Part shown: one piece after another, positions 8,293 to 16,368 of the stretch
Layout of the letters: each line of letters opens with the position of its first letter
Position numbering within the stretch: the first letter of the stretch is position 1
Origin: Fragilaria radians
Lineage: Eukaryota; Bacillariophyta; Fragilariophyceae; Fragilariales; Fragilariaceae
Assembly (NCBI GenBank): GCA_900642245.1
Contig: CAAAJI010000754.1
Span: 1-20,155 of the forward strand
Length of the DNA stretch: 20,155 nt
Direction of reading: 5' to 3'
Made by a program: the position numbers and the translations under genes
The notes under the pieces: model-generated
The model's database searches: none
The model's input: only the letters and a program-made list of their open reading frames with translations
Told to the model about the DNA's origin: nothing

Positions 8293-9860
8293 CTATATTT
8301 TCTTACAGATTTGAACAATATCTTCATCCATTAAGATATGATCCTTACCACAACGTTGTGGTTGATGCTTAGCAGATCTTCCCCAAACAAAGGCATGAGA
8401 AAATTCGGACATGATACTTCGATGCAATCGATTGCAAAATTGTTCCACTGTTGGATTCCCTTCGGAATGTAAAATAACTGGTGCATCATAATCAGGATTC
8501 TTACCCTTGGGTTTGGTATAAATTCGAATCATATTACACCGACTGTGGTAAGGTGATGTATTTCAATATAGTTGTGGTATATTGATAGGTATTTGGAACA
8601 ATTCATATCCCAACAATGATGTATAATTAATGCAATGGAAAAAATAGAGAAGAAGAGGTCGATGATTGATGAGGAAGCAAGATTGATGACTGATCACACA
8701 CACACACACACAAGACGAACAAGAGCAAATATCACATTTCTAATCCAATCACCTTGAAAATAAGAGAATCATAAAACCAGAGTTGTCAAGATACATAACA
8801 ATGTACGTACTTCCATATTTCTTCCATCAATTCTTCTAGATTCCAACCATGTTGGGAACTGATGGGAACATAATTGGGCATTTGATCCAAAATATCCAAT
8901 TCTTCAATAGTTAGGGAATCAATTTTATTAAAGACGTAGAGTACGGGTATGTAGGATCGATTATCCTCAATGACATCAATGAGTTGATCTACTGTAATGT
9001 CTTCTCGTAGAATAACTTCGGCACATGAAATTTTATACTCTCGACATACCAATCGAACAACTTCTGCATCGACACCCTTGGTCTGCTTGACAATTTCTTG
9101 ATAACCGATCCCTCCATTCTCCTATCACGTTCAGATGACGAGTCATTCATATATACATATGGATGTCATTGTTTGTTTTTGGTTACGTTTCGTTGGTAAG
9201 GAAATAAGTTAGTGAAGGAATGGAATGTCGAGCAGCAACGTACATACAAATAGACACACTACAAAGTAATATCCATCATGATCATCATCATCATCGTACC
9301 TTTTTAATAATTTTGACATCTGGAGGCCTTTGATTGATCCGTATCCCAAAATTAAATAATTCTTGTTCAATAATCTTTTTATGTGTCAATGGTTTGGCAG
9401 CATCTAATACTACTAGGATCATATTACAGGTCCGTGCTGTTGATATGACCTGTCGACCACGTCCCTTTCCATCGGCAGCACCCTCAATAATACCGGGTAG
9501 GTCCAAAACTTGTATCCGTGCACCCTTATATTGCATCGTACCGGGTATACATGTTAGGGTCGTAAATTCATACGCCGCTGCCTCCGAACGAGTACCTGTC
9601 AACGTCGTTAGGAGAGTCGATTTTCCTACGGATGGAAAGCCAACCAATCCGATACGTGTATCACCACTTTTGGATACATCAAAGCCACGTTCTGCATTCT
9701 TCGTTCCAGCTGATTTCCCACCGGGCCCATTCACCAATTCCGACTTTAATTTGGCAATCTTGGCCTTGAGTGTCCCCAAATGATAATTTGTGGCCTTATT
9801 CTTTTGAGTTCGAGCATACTCTGCCTCCAATAAATCAATTTTAGCTTGAATGTCCGACAT
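8293..9860 (-). CDS. DRG1: DRG1-family developmentally regulated GTP-binding protein, three exons
   Basis: The exons are 9300-9860, 8811-9121 and 8293-8542, which join to a 373-residue protein (animal DRG1 is about 367). DRG1 is a conserved TRAFAC GTPase of the OBG-HflX-like group that associates with translating ribosomes, normally with a DFRP partner. Visible features are the N-terminal A-R-T-Q-K-N-K-A-T helix region (16-24), the G1 loop GFPSVGKS (74-81), G3 DLPG (120-123), G4 NKID (252-255), a G5-like I-S-S near 273-275, and a C-terminal TGS domain starting about residue 295 (R-I-Y-T-K-P-K-G). The ATG at 9858-9860 fits the family N-terminus. Intron 1 is phase 0. Intron 2 is chosen so that I-W-N-R-C-N-M-I-R-I keeps the exact family spacing between I-W and R-I-Y-T-K. 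No broken motif, so it is probably functional. Confidence 0.93.
8543..8810 (-). other. DRG1 intron 2
   Basis: 268 bp, donor GTACGT (from 8810) and acceptor ACAG (ending 8543). It splits a codon after its second base. A second GTAC lies 4 nt downstream of the donor. A (CA)9 run lies within it. Confidence 0.8.
8695..8712. repeat. (CA)9 microsatellite
   Basis: Nine CA units inside DRG1 intron 2. Confidence 0.9.
9122..9299 (-). other. DRG1 intron 1
   Basis: 178 bp, phase 0, donor GTACGATG at 9299 and acceptor ending AG at 9122. A GAT/ATG triplet run starts within 5 nt of the donor (9282-9296 on the plus strand as CAT/ATC). The acceptor has a near alternative, AG 3 nt downstream, which would drop one Glu in frame. 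Confidence 0.85.
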
Positions 9861-10093
9861 GAGGAATGAAGAGGACTAAAGTTTCAATGATTGTCGTAGC
9901 CTGAAGTAAAACGAAGAAATCCATGGGAAAGCGGTTGATGTACAGGCGGTAAGCCACGTCATCCATTTTAGTGTTCTAAATTTTTGAATATGTAATGTTG
10001 AGATAAAATGAATAATTAAAAATACATATATGATCCGTCATGGAAGCATAAAGTAATTAGCCACGACATCCCTTGACTACTTCCAAAAAAACT

Positions 10094-11377
10094 TCAGTTG
10101 CATGTCTCGTACGATGGTCTCTCTTGGTCGGGTAGTACGCTTGCAGGTGCGTTAGTGTCATCCAAATGTGTCATGCTACCTTCCTTCAACAAATCCTGGC
10201 TTGCGATTTGATTTTCGGGGTAATCCAGAATGTAATGATCCGTCAGTTCTTCTAAATCAGTCCAATCCATTTCTGCCTTGACTCTACGATTGCAAAGCAT
10301 GTGGCATATGGTCATTTTATAGAGAATGTCCGAGAAAAATACATTTGTTACCAGACTCCGCCCTATCAATTCAAAGATGAACTCTAGGATACTAACCAGG
10401 TTTGGCAACATCTCCTTCTTGATGACCCATATAATCAAAAGGACAAAGCCAAAATTGGTCATCATTCCAATCGAAAACTGAGTCCACCCCAGATTACAAT
10501 CCAGTCTTTCGGTAAGAGGGGCAGTGTACAATTTCCGTCGAAAGACGCAAATAATTGGAGCCATTGTAATAAATCCAATTCCAGTGAGGAATAATGAATC
10601 CCCTCCCAATTGTGCAAGCATAATTGTAGACGTCAAGACAACCAGGGAAAAAAAAGGAGATATGGATACAATGAACCATCCCGCCAGGTTCATTTCTGGT
10701 AACAGCCCCTTAATGCGGAGGCCACCTTTGATCATCCCCATTGGCGTTGTCAATAGAAAAGGTAATGCATGCATGGAATAAACTATACCCATTCGAAAAC
10801 ATTCGAAACTAATCAGCTCCTGACCGTGCTCGTTCTCTTCAATTAATTTGTCTAAAATATCCTTTCGATACAAAAAATCAACAGGAAAGACTAGAAACCA
10901 GGTTGATAAAACAAGAGATCCTAGCCACCCAATGGCAAGAAAGCGAGCACTCTTTTTGTATCGATTCCATGTAAACCAAGCAGCAAAGGTGCTCAAACAA
11001 AAGAGAAAATTTGAAGATGCTGAAGTCACATACATGAAACGCCCGAAGGCACTAAATTCTTGCAAAAAAGACTTATCTTGATTCAAAATATCCAACAGGC
11101 TGAAAAATGTACTAAACGCTACTGATGGCAGTGCAATCATAAAAAGACTACGTCTCCATGCCTCATAACGTTGTTGTTGTGAGGGAGAAATCTGAAGTTC
11201 ATCTCTGGCCATGAGCTTACTTTCATAATTTGTCAACTTCACATTGACGAGTCTCCACATCAAGACACGTCGGACATGTCTCCATATGACACAAAGGCCA
11301 AGCCATACATTAGCAACCAAGCAACAATTCTCTTCAAGAAAGGAATGTGATGGCAACACTGGCTGATATTTGCTCAT
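10094..11377 (-). CDS. Multi-pass membrane protein of unrecognised family, paralog A
   Basis: A single-exon frame of 427 residues that I cannot assign to a named family. About seven or eight hydrophobic segments are visible, near residues 77-98, 115-137, 147-168, 193-215, 231-256, 262-279 and 302-320, with a further one about 327-353. Between the fifth and sixth segments, counting from 193-215, a strongly conserved loop reads T-P-M-G-M-I-K-G-x-L-R-I-x-G-L-L-P-E. The N-terminus is basic (W-R-H-V-R-R-V) and the C-terminal 70 residues are acidic and hydrophilic, ending near Q-E-R-P-S-Y. The paralog at 16369-17571 is roughly two thirds identical by eye, with hydrophobic segments and loop preserved, which argues that both are real proteins. 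The ATG aligns with the paralog's ATG, but this copy has 27 extra codons after Met-Ser (residues 3-29), partly hydrophobic. Confidence 0.8.
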   Translation of the reverse strand: MSKYQPVLPSHSFLEENCCLVANVWLGLCVIWRHVRRVLMWRLVNVKLTNYESKLMARDELQISPSQQQRYEAWRRSLFMIALPSVAFSTFFSLLDILNQDKSFLQEFSAFGRFMYVTSASSNFLFCLSTFAAWFTWNRYKKSARFLAIGWLGSLVLSTWFLVFPVDFLYRKDILDKLIEENEHGQELISFECFRMGIVYSMHALPFLLTTPMGMIKGGLRIKGLLPEMNLAGWFIVSISPFFSLVVLTSTIMLAQLGGDSLFLTGIGFITMAPIICVFRRKLYTAPLTERLDCNLGWTQFSIGMMTNFGFVLLIIWVIKKEMLPNLVSILEFIFELIGRSLVTNVFFSDILYKMTICHMLCNRRVKAEMDWTDLEELTDHYILDYPENQIASQDLLKEGSMTHLDDTNAPASVLPDQERPSYETCN

Positions 11378-11428
11378 GGTGGTGTGTGGAGAGGTTTTCA
11401 GAGGTAATTCAAGTAAAGTTTGAATTGT

Positions 11429-11449
11429 GAGACTTACATGTAATGTCTC
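11429..11449. promoter_or_regulatory. Inverted repeat upstream of paralog A
   Basis: GAGAC and GTCTC arms flank the perfect 10-bp palindrome TTACATGTAA, with one unpaired T. It lies 52 bp upstream of the start codon of the membrane-protein gene. The corresponding upstream region of the paralog keeps TGAGACTT but not the palindrome. A protein-binding site is possible, but nothing else supports it. Confidence 0.3.
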
Positions 11450-11514
11450 AAACTCGATGCGCGATTCGATTCGAGTGGGTTGCTTTTAGTAAGAAAATTG
11501 AGTAAGTTACACTA

Positions 11515-11538
11515 ACGTAGAGTCGCAGTTTATGGCTG
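11515..11538 (+). repeat. Left terminal inverted repeat
   Basis: 24 bp starting ACGTAGAGTCGCAG, preceded by TA. It pairs with 12221-12244 with two mismatches. Confidence 0.8.
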
Positions 11539-11655
11539 TACACCAGTTTTTGGCCGAAAATGAAATCCAGCCAATAATATGACAAATAAAAAAAATAAAG
11601 GATTTTGATTGGATAAATTTTGTAGTCACCAGTTTTTGGCCGATTTCACAAAATT

Positions 11656-11892
11656 ATGCCAAAGAAAAAGGTTTACAGCCAAAAAAACTTAGATGAAGCA
11701 AGCCAAGAAGAAACATATACTTTAATGCAAGCAAGACTCAAGCTCTTTCAAGATGGTGGTGATAACTTGTCAAAGGTTGAGGCTGCACCATGGATCACTA
11801 GCTGTGAGGTTGTACGAACTCAAATCTCACTTCTCCCACCAGCCATTGACAGAGTTCCCAAGAGATGCAAAGCACTAGACGTTCAAAACTGA
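11656..11892 (+). pseudogene. Truncated pogo-type transposase N-terminus (tentative)
   Basis: A 78-residue frame inside the TIR element begins M-P-K-K-K-V-Y-S-Q-K-N-L-D-E-A. A basic start, then Y-(S/T)-x-x-x-L-x-x-A, is how pogo/Tigger-type transposases with an N-terminal Psq helix-turn-helix begin. The segment after that (L-S-K-V-E-A-A, residues about 38-44) could be the second helix region but fits poorly. It stops far short of a CENP-B HTH or the DDE domain, so at best this is a leftover or a DNA-binding-only product. The assignment rests on a short motif plus the TIR/TA context. Confidence 0.45.
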
Positions 11893-12220
11893 ATCTTGAA
11901 TAGAGACCAACTCAATAAATTTTAGTTTAGACAGTTATGTCAGAAAATATATCTCAATGCATACCTGAGTTTTCAAATTCTTTCTTAAAATGAATTGAAT
12001 AATGCCTGTATGAAATCCGGCCATAAACTGCTGATCATCTTTTGCATCCTTTGTTTTTGCCCAACTTTAAGCATCGATATCTGAATGCAGAAGTAATTCT
12101 TATGCATGACACATACATCATTCATTAAACAATGATGCTATATATCTATTTATATACATGCCTCTCTTACAAATGCAATATTGCGTGCAAGCTATCACCT
12201 TTCCTTAAGGGTACGATTTC

Positions 12221-12244
12221 CAGCCATAAACTGCGATTTTACGT
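12221..12244 (-). repeat. Right terminal inverted repeat
   Basis: Reverse complement of the left end with two mismatches, followed by TA. Confidence 0.8.
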
Positions 12245-12246
12245 TA

Positions 12247-13328
12247 ACGTTATTACACTATGAAAATTCAATCATAGATTTGTAATCGAGGTACGAAACA
12301 CAAGAAGGTTATATCATGTTTTTAACTCAAGCCACTACGACCTTTTGTAGCACTAGCGAAAGCCACTAAGTGCCACAATCTGTTAAGTAATTCATTCATG
12401 TTTTAGGGAAACAATTATTGAATTGGTTCAAAATATCAACCATGTATGAGAGAAAATGAAACAAATCCAAGAACCCAAATAAGGGCTGGTACAACTGAGT
12501 CATAATGAATTGATGGACATTCCCCTCCATGCCATAGTCATAGTACTAGATCATCTCATTCAACACACAAAGATAACATATGTATGTAACTCCTGACTTT
12601 GTAAACTAGTTCACCAACATGGAGAAAGGTAAATAATGGCTTGCTGATACACATTTACTCACTTACTTTTATGTCTCGCACTTGCTGATCATCTTGGAAG
12701 AGAGCGAGCAAAATGTCATGTACTTCTAGAAGCAATTCCCTGATTCCAGCTTACACATTAGCAACGCAATAGTTGGTGCTGTAGATTTGAATTCAAATGG
12801 GCTGATAATTGGATTGCTGTAACCCATAAGCATAGAGTTGTGAATACAGTCTTTTAATTTACATGTGCAAAGCATGTGTTTTGATTGATTATCCTCCCCC
12901 CTCATATAGGCTATTGTGTTCATGTTTTTCATCCGTTGCTGATTTATATCATCCGATAAAGTGTTCCAATTGTGAATTTCTGCTGGAAGAAAATATAAAT
13001 TTCGTCTGGAATCAAGAATGCTACAAAAATAGATTTCACAGATTGGAAACATGCCTGGACAAAACTGGGCTGCTGCGTAGTAAGTCAACTGTCAGGTATT
13101 AGAGTCCTGGATTCATATCCTTTCAGGAAATTCCCTATTAATTTCGTAATCGTCCTTTCAAATATGCTTGCTCAGTAGAATATCAAATCATTCCAAATAA
13201 CTTGAACTTTCAATGATTCTAATCATTAACCAATACTTTAACACAGTTCAATAGGCTTACTATAGCTCATGCTATAAAAGGCAGCAAGGAAAGAAGGACC
13301 TTTATATAATTTGCAGTTATGTACCTAT
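12247..13328. other. Spacer of duplication unit 1, no gene seen
   Basis: Patchily homologous to 17860-18687 (for example ATTCCCTG, GCTGTAACC and CATCCG blocks in order), at clearly lower identity than the flanking exon. Open frames at 12726-13088 (-) and 12863-13102 (+) are not conserved in the other unit and have no motif. About 12250-12700 shows nothing I can identify. Confidence 0.5.
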
Positions 13329-13790
13329 TCAAACAATTTCTTGAGCCCATGTAGAACGTTCTAAATCAGAGGGGGGATGTCCATTTCCTGCAGACATTTC
13401 CTCTTCCTTTCTTTCCTCTGCAATCGGAATGTCATGAAGTACAGCATCTTCTAGTTTCTTCTGCTGCTCAAATACAACTTCGGATGATGACGATTGGGAC
13501 GCAGGAGGATATGCTGATACAGGTGGCACATGGAGGCCAGGAAGATGATCATAATCTGTGGTTTCCGCATTGACAACCGTAATACGTACAACAACAATGA
13601 CTGCCAAGATTGCCAATGTAACAACAATTCCTGAAGATTCTAGGATTTCATCATTCACTCGATCATGATAAGATTTAGGTAATCCTTTGAAAGTACCATT
13701 TGAACACCATCAAAATCAGCAATTATTCCTCTTAGTTCGCAATGTCAATGTAATCGAGTAGTTTGAATTGAAAGAAGAAAATGAAATTCA
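13329..13790 (-). pseudogene. Truncated copy of EGF-protein last exon
   Basis: This is a copy of the last exon (transmembrane segment plus cytoplasmic tail) of the gene at 18688-20155. It retains the stop at 13329-13331 and an open frame upstream to about 13690, with S-S-G-I-V-V-T-L-A-I-L-A-V and the E-V-V-F-E-Q-Q-K-K tail. Relative to the intact gene it has a 1-nt deletion near 13710 and a 4-nt deletion near 13749, which put an in-frame TGA upstream. All EGF exons are missing: homology stops at 13790, inside what is an intron in the intact gene. No ATG begins the retained frame. About 94 percent of bases over the last 350 match the intact copy by eye, which is high for a relic. Confidence 0.8.
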
Positions 13791-14280
13791 TGTGTGTGTC
13801 ATCCATCCTTCCAACATGGCCCGGACTTTTAGATTCAAGATAATAACGACATGCATATGTACTTATTTTTCTCTATTGAAAGCCTTCTCAGGAAAGTCCT
13901 TTCTATGTCAAAGCCTTTCTCGTGAAACCATCATACCAAGAACTTCAAATAAAATTTGACTTATAGAAGTAAATCATTCTATATTAATTTCGTGTTTATC
14001 ACTGCACCAAAAATTTGCTCTTAACTATTGTGTACGTCTTTTCTACCCTTGATTCATAATGTTCATACATTCTTTTGGACTATCGTTCAACCTGATGATA
14101 ATGACAACCAAGACATCAATAATTGATTTGTGTGGGAAAAGATAATGACATGAAGAAGTTAGGGTAACCCTTAAAAATGTAAGTTTGGGCAATTTCAATG
14201 AACATGTATGTAAATTCTTGGGAAATTTGTATGATGATTCAAACGGTTGAATATCAGTGATAGTAAGGGTTTTGAAGCAT
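13791..14280. other. Geneless interval between duplication unit and gypsy debris
   Basis: No gene seen. It contains the left copy of an 83-bp direct repeat (13968-14050). A 93-codon minus-strand frame at 14043-14324 overlaps retroelement-like sequence and has no motif. Confidence 0.5.
13968..14050. repeat. Direct repeat flanking gypsy ruin, left copy
   Basis: Aligns with 16104-16184 through ordered blocks ATCATTCT/TTCATTCT, TATTA, GTGTT-ATCACTG, CTC-ACTA, GTAC-TCT-TT and CCTT, same orientation. The two copies bracket the gypsy remnant, so they may be eroded LTR pieces. Confidence 0.45.
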
Positions 14281-14373
14281 TTATCCAACATTCTTGGTCC
14301 GAATAAAGTGTTAAAATTAGTCAAGTGAAGTGATTGCCGACTATGAATGTGAGAAAGGTGATGAGGACTTCTG
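14281..14373 (+). repeat. Partial second copy of LTR-like block
   Basis: Matches 5961-6055 with landmarks CCAACATTCTTGGTCCGAAT, AAGTGAAGTGATTG, TGTGAGAA and GTGATGA. It lies upstream of gypsy RNase H in the same orientation as the other copy. Confidence 0.55.
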
Positions 14374-14700
14374 GTAATGGAAAGAATGTGTTTGCCACAG
14401 CAACAATTCCAATGTCTATTCGTGATTCCAGATGGGTTAGATTCCCTATTCCTAAATTCAGTACTTACTTACTAGTTTAAATGCATTCTCTTATGTAACA
14501 TCCATTGATCAAAATATGGGTTATTGTAATATAGTTTTGACAACTACAGGCTAAAAAGCTATGGAGTATGGTGTTTCCATGAGAGAAATATTCCTCCTCA
14601 AACCAGGCCATCAAAGTGTCTTGTGGTAGTAAGAAGTTCTCGTGAATAGAGGTACAATAGAGAACCCACCGTGATTATATAAAGTTGATCACACAAATTG

Positions 14701-16081
14701 CTTACTCAAATTCCCTGACATCAACAAAATGTATGAGATACATACAGACTCTTGTGACTTTCAATTAGGAGCAGTCATTAGTCGAATGGGACATCCTTAA
14801 TTGTGGTAGCGTTATAGGAGAAAGAGTGATGATCTAAATAGTTGAGACACTAAATAAATTATTTGAGGTAGGCTCCTTGGACACTGTATAAACATCAAAA
14901 TGGACCAGGAAAACTTAACTAGATTGACTACAGTGTCTACTTATGATACTAAGATGACACTGGAAAACGGAGGGATTCGGTCCACAAGTTGAGTACATCA
15001 AAGGACCACACAATGTGGTAGCTGATGCTCTCAGCAGATTAGATACTGAGGAATCATCAACAACTGCTTGCTCAGACCAGCGGAGCGGTACGAAAACATG
15101 GAGAAAAAGAGTCTACAACATTTGGACTCTGCACTGTGTACGCATATCATAGGTGAACATTAGCAAAAAGATTAAATACTGATACAACACCACCAACATC
15201 ATATAGAGTAACTCTCTAAAGTTATTGTTGGACAGTAGTATGATATCTTGATGCTTTATACTATTGAAAGGATGGCTAGCTAAATTGTATCACGGGCTCA
15301 AGTGGTTTTGGATTCGAGCTGTCTTTGGCTGAAGGGTAGTTTTATGTTGCTTTTGTTACTTGAGCCATTATTGCTACAGATTTAGCTTTCAGTTATATGT
15401 CACTTTTCTTTGCCATTTTTTCAGTTGCTCTGCACACAAGGCCATTGGCTACTGAATAATTTTCCATTTTATCGAAACCAGTATATTAATTTGACTATCT
15501 TTTGTGCATCTTGAATTTTGATTGAAGGATTGGAAAGAAATTTGCAAGGATAGTTCTTTTTCTACATCTTGATGGATGGAAATGAAGTTCAAGAGGATAG
15601 CTATAGCAATAATAAGACTTCCGAGGTAGGTTGTGATAATATAACTTAAAGTCTCACGATTTACACAAAATTTTATTATATTATTTGATAATAATGGATC
15701 CACATGATCAAACTATTCAGGAAGTCTTATAATTCAACAATACAGTCTATATTACTAAAAGACTTCGGAAGCCAGCCATTAATTAGTAACATAATGCTGT
15801 ATAACATCCGGGTATACAACAAACAGCCAATACGTTCACATCAGCAATGAGAGAAAAATTCATCAAAAGCTGTCACCAATGTCAAAGGCGTAAAATCACC
15901 ATAAGAGGATGGACAATTACGTTTAAAACAAATTTCAAAACCTTTGGGACACAATCTGTGCTTTCTTGAAGCCATAGAAGAACTTGCTGTGCATGCTCTT
16001 ACAGTTAATGCTCCAGTATTAAGCTGGTTTGAAGTAATTAATTTGGAAAAAAACATCCAAAGGATTGAACTATTAGATTAA
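14701..16081 (+). mobile_element. Ty3/gypsy pol remnant 2 (RNase H and integrase)
   Basis: Plus-strand fragments occur in gypsy order. RNase H start: F-P-D-I-N-K-M-Y-E-I-H-T-D then F-Q-L-G-A-V-I-S-R, frame 14711-14800, with the expected Asp in H-T-D. A middle part at about 14822-14870 is readable only through stops. RNase H end: V-E-Y-I-K-G then V-V-A-D-A-L-S-R-L (14973-15059). Integrase zinc finger: H-P-G then K-S-C-H-Q-C-Q-R-R-K (15805-15910). Integrase core: H-A-L-T-V-N-A-P-V-L-S-W-F-E (15941-16081, shifted frame). RT, protease and gag are not recognisable. About 745 bp separate the RNase H end from the zinc finger, more than the family usually has; this stretch contains dispersed repeat copy 3, so it may include an insertion. 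Dead element. Confidence 0.88.
15641..15695. repeat. Dispersed repeat, copy 3
   Basis: AAAGTCTCACGATTTACACAAAAT resembles 7727-7750 with one or two changes and is followed by AT-rich sequence. It lies inside the gypsy remnant between RNase H and integrase. Confidence 0.5.
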
Positions 16082-16103
16082 ACCTAAATGCCTTATTTCT
16101 AGA

Positions 16104-16184
16104 ATTATTTCATTCTTTATTAGTTTTGTGTTAATCACTGTTTATGTATTATCTCAACTACTTATGTACATCTATTTTAGCCTT
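16104..16184. repeat. Direct repeat flanking gypsy ruin, right copy
   Basis: Right partner of 13968-14050. It starts 23 bp after the end of the recognisable integrase frame. Confidence 0.45.
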
Positions 16185-16368
16185 CACAAAATCAGGGAAT
16201 ATTAAAAAATAAATTCCATCGGTTGCACGGCTTTACTTAGGAAAAATAGAAACATGATACTTCCAAATAACGTGGAGATTAAATGCATAATCATGAAAAC
16301 GCATAGGATTTGTCATAGCAGCATAAAGTAATTAGCCATAAAGCACTAGATTAATTCCAGATGGGAAT

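Larger units (their letters stand above)
11515..12244. mobile_element. TIR DNA transposon with TA target site, probably pogo-like and non-autonomous
   Basis: Terminal inverted repeats of 24 bp (11515-11538 and 12221-12244) differ at two positions; the shared core is TCGCAGTTTATGGCTG. Both ends are flanked by TA (11513-11514 and 12245-12246), the target duplication of Tc1/mariner/pogo elements. Inside, CACCAGTTTTTGGCCGA occurs twice exactly (11541-11557 and 11627-11643), and an inverted copy of the TIR core, GGCCATAAACTGC, occurs at 12019-12031. The 730-bp length is too short for a full transposase. It accounts for most of the length difference between the two duplication units, so it inserted after the duplication or was lost from the other copy. 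Confidence 0.75.
10031..13790. repeat. Segmental duplication, unit 1
   Basis: Homologous and collinear with 16304-19154. Shared parts are the 3' flank from about 10035 (GCATAAAGTAATTAGCCA in both), the whole membrane-protein gene, about 60 bp of its 5' flank, the spacer from about 12700 to 13320, and the EGF-protein last exon. Homology ends at GAAATTCA (13790), which corresponds to 19154 inside an intron. The extra length is largely the TIR element at 11515-12244. Confidence 0.85.

Noticed and set aside
9334..9783. 149-codon plus-strand frame opposite DRG1 exon 1
   Set aside because: Antisense shadow of a strongly conserved coding exon.
12726..13088. 120-codon minus-strand frame in the unit 1 spacer
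   Set aside because: The homologous stretch in unit 2 is full of stops and shifts in that frame, and no domain is recognisable.
13060..13120. Possible tRNA-derived string (GGATTCATATCC after a GCGTAGTAAG stretch)
   Set aside because: No stems form, and the homologous place in the other duplication unit does not keep the boxes.
14043..14324. 93-codon minus-strand frame as a gene
   Set aside because: It overlaps the copy of the LTR-like block and one flanking direct repeat, has no motif, and lacks a counterpart elsewhere in the window.
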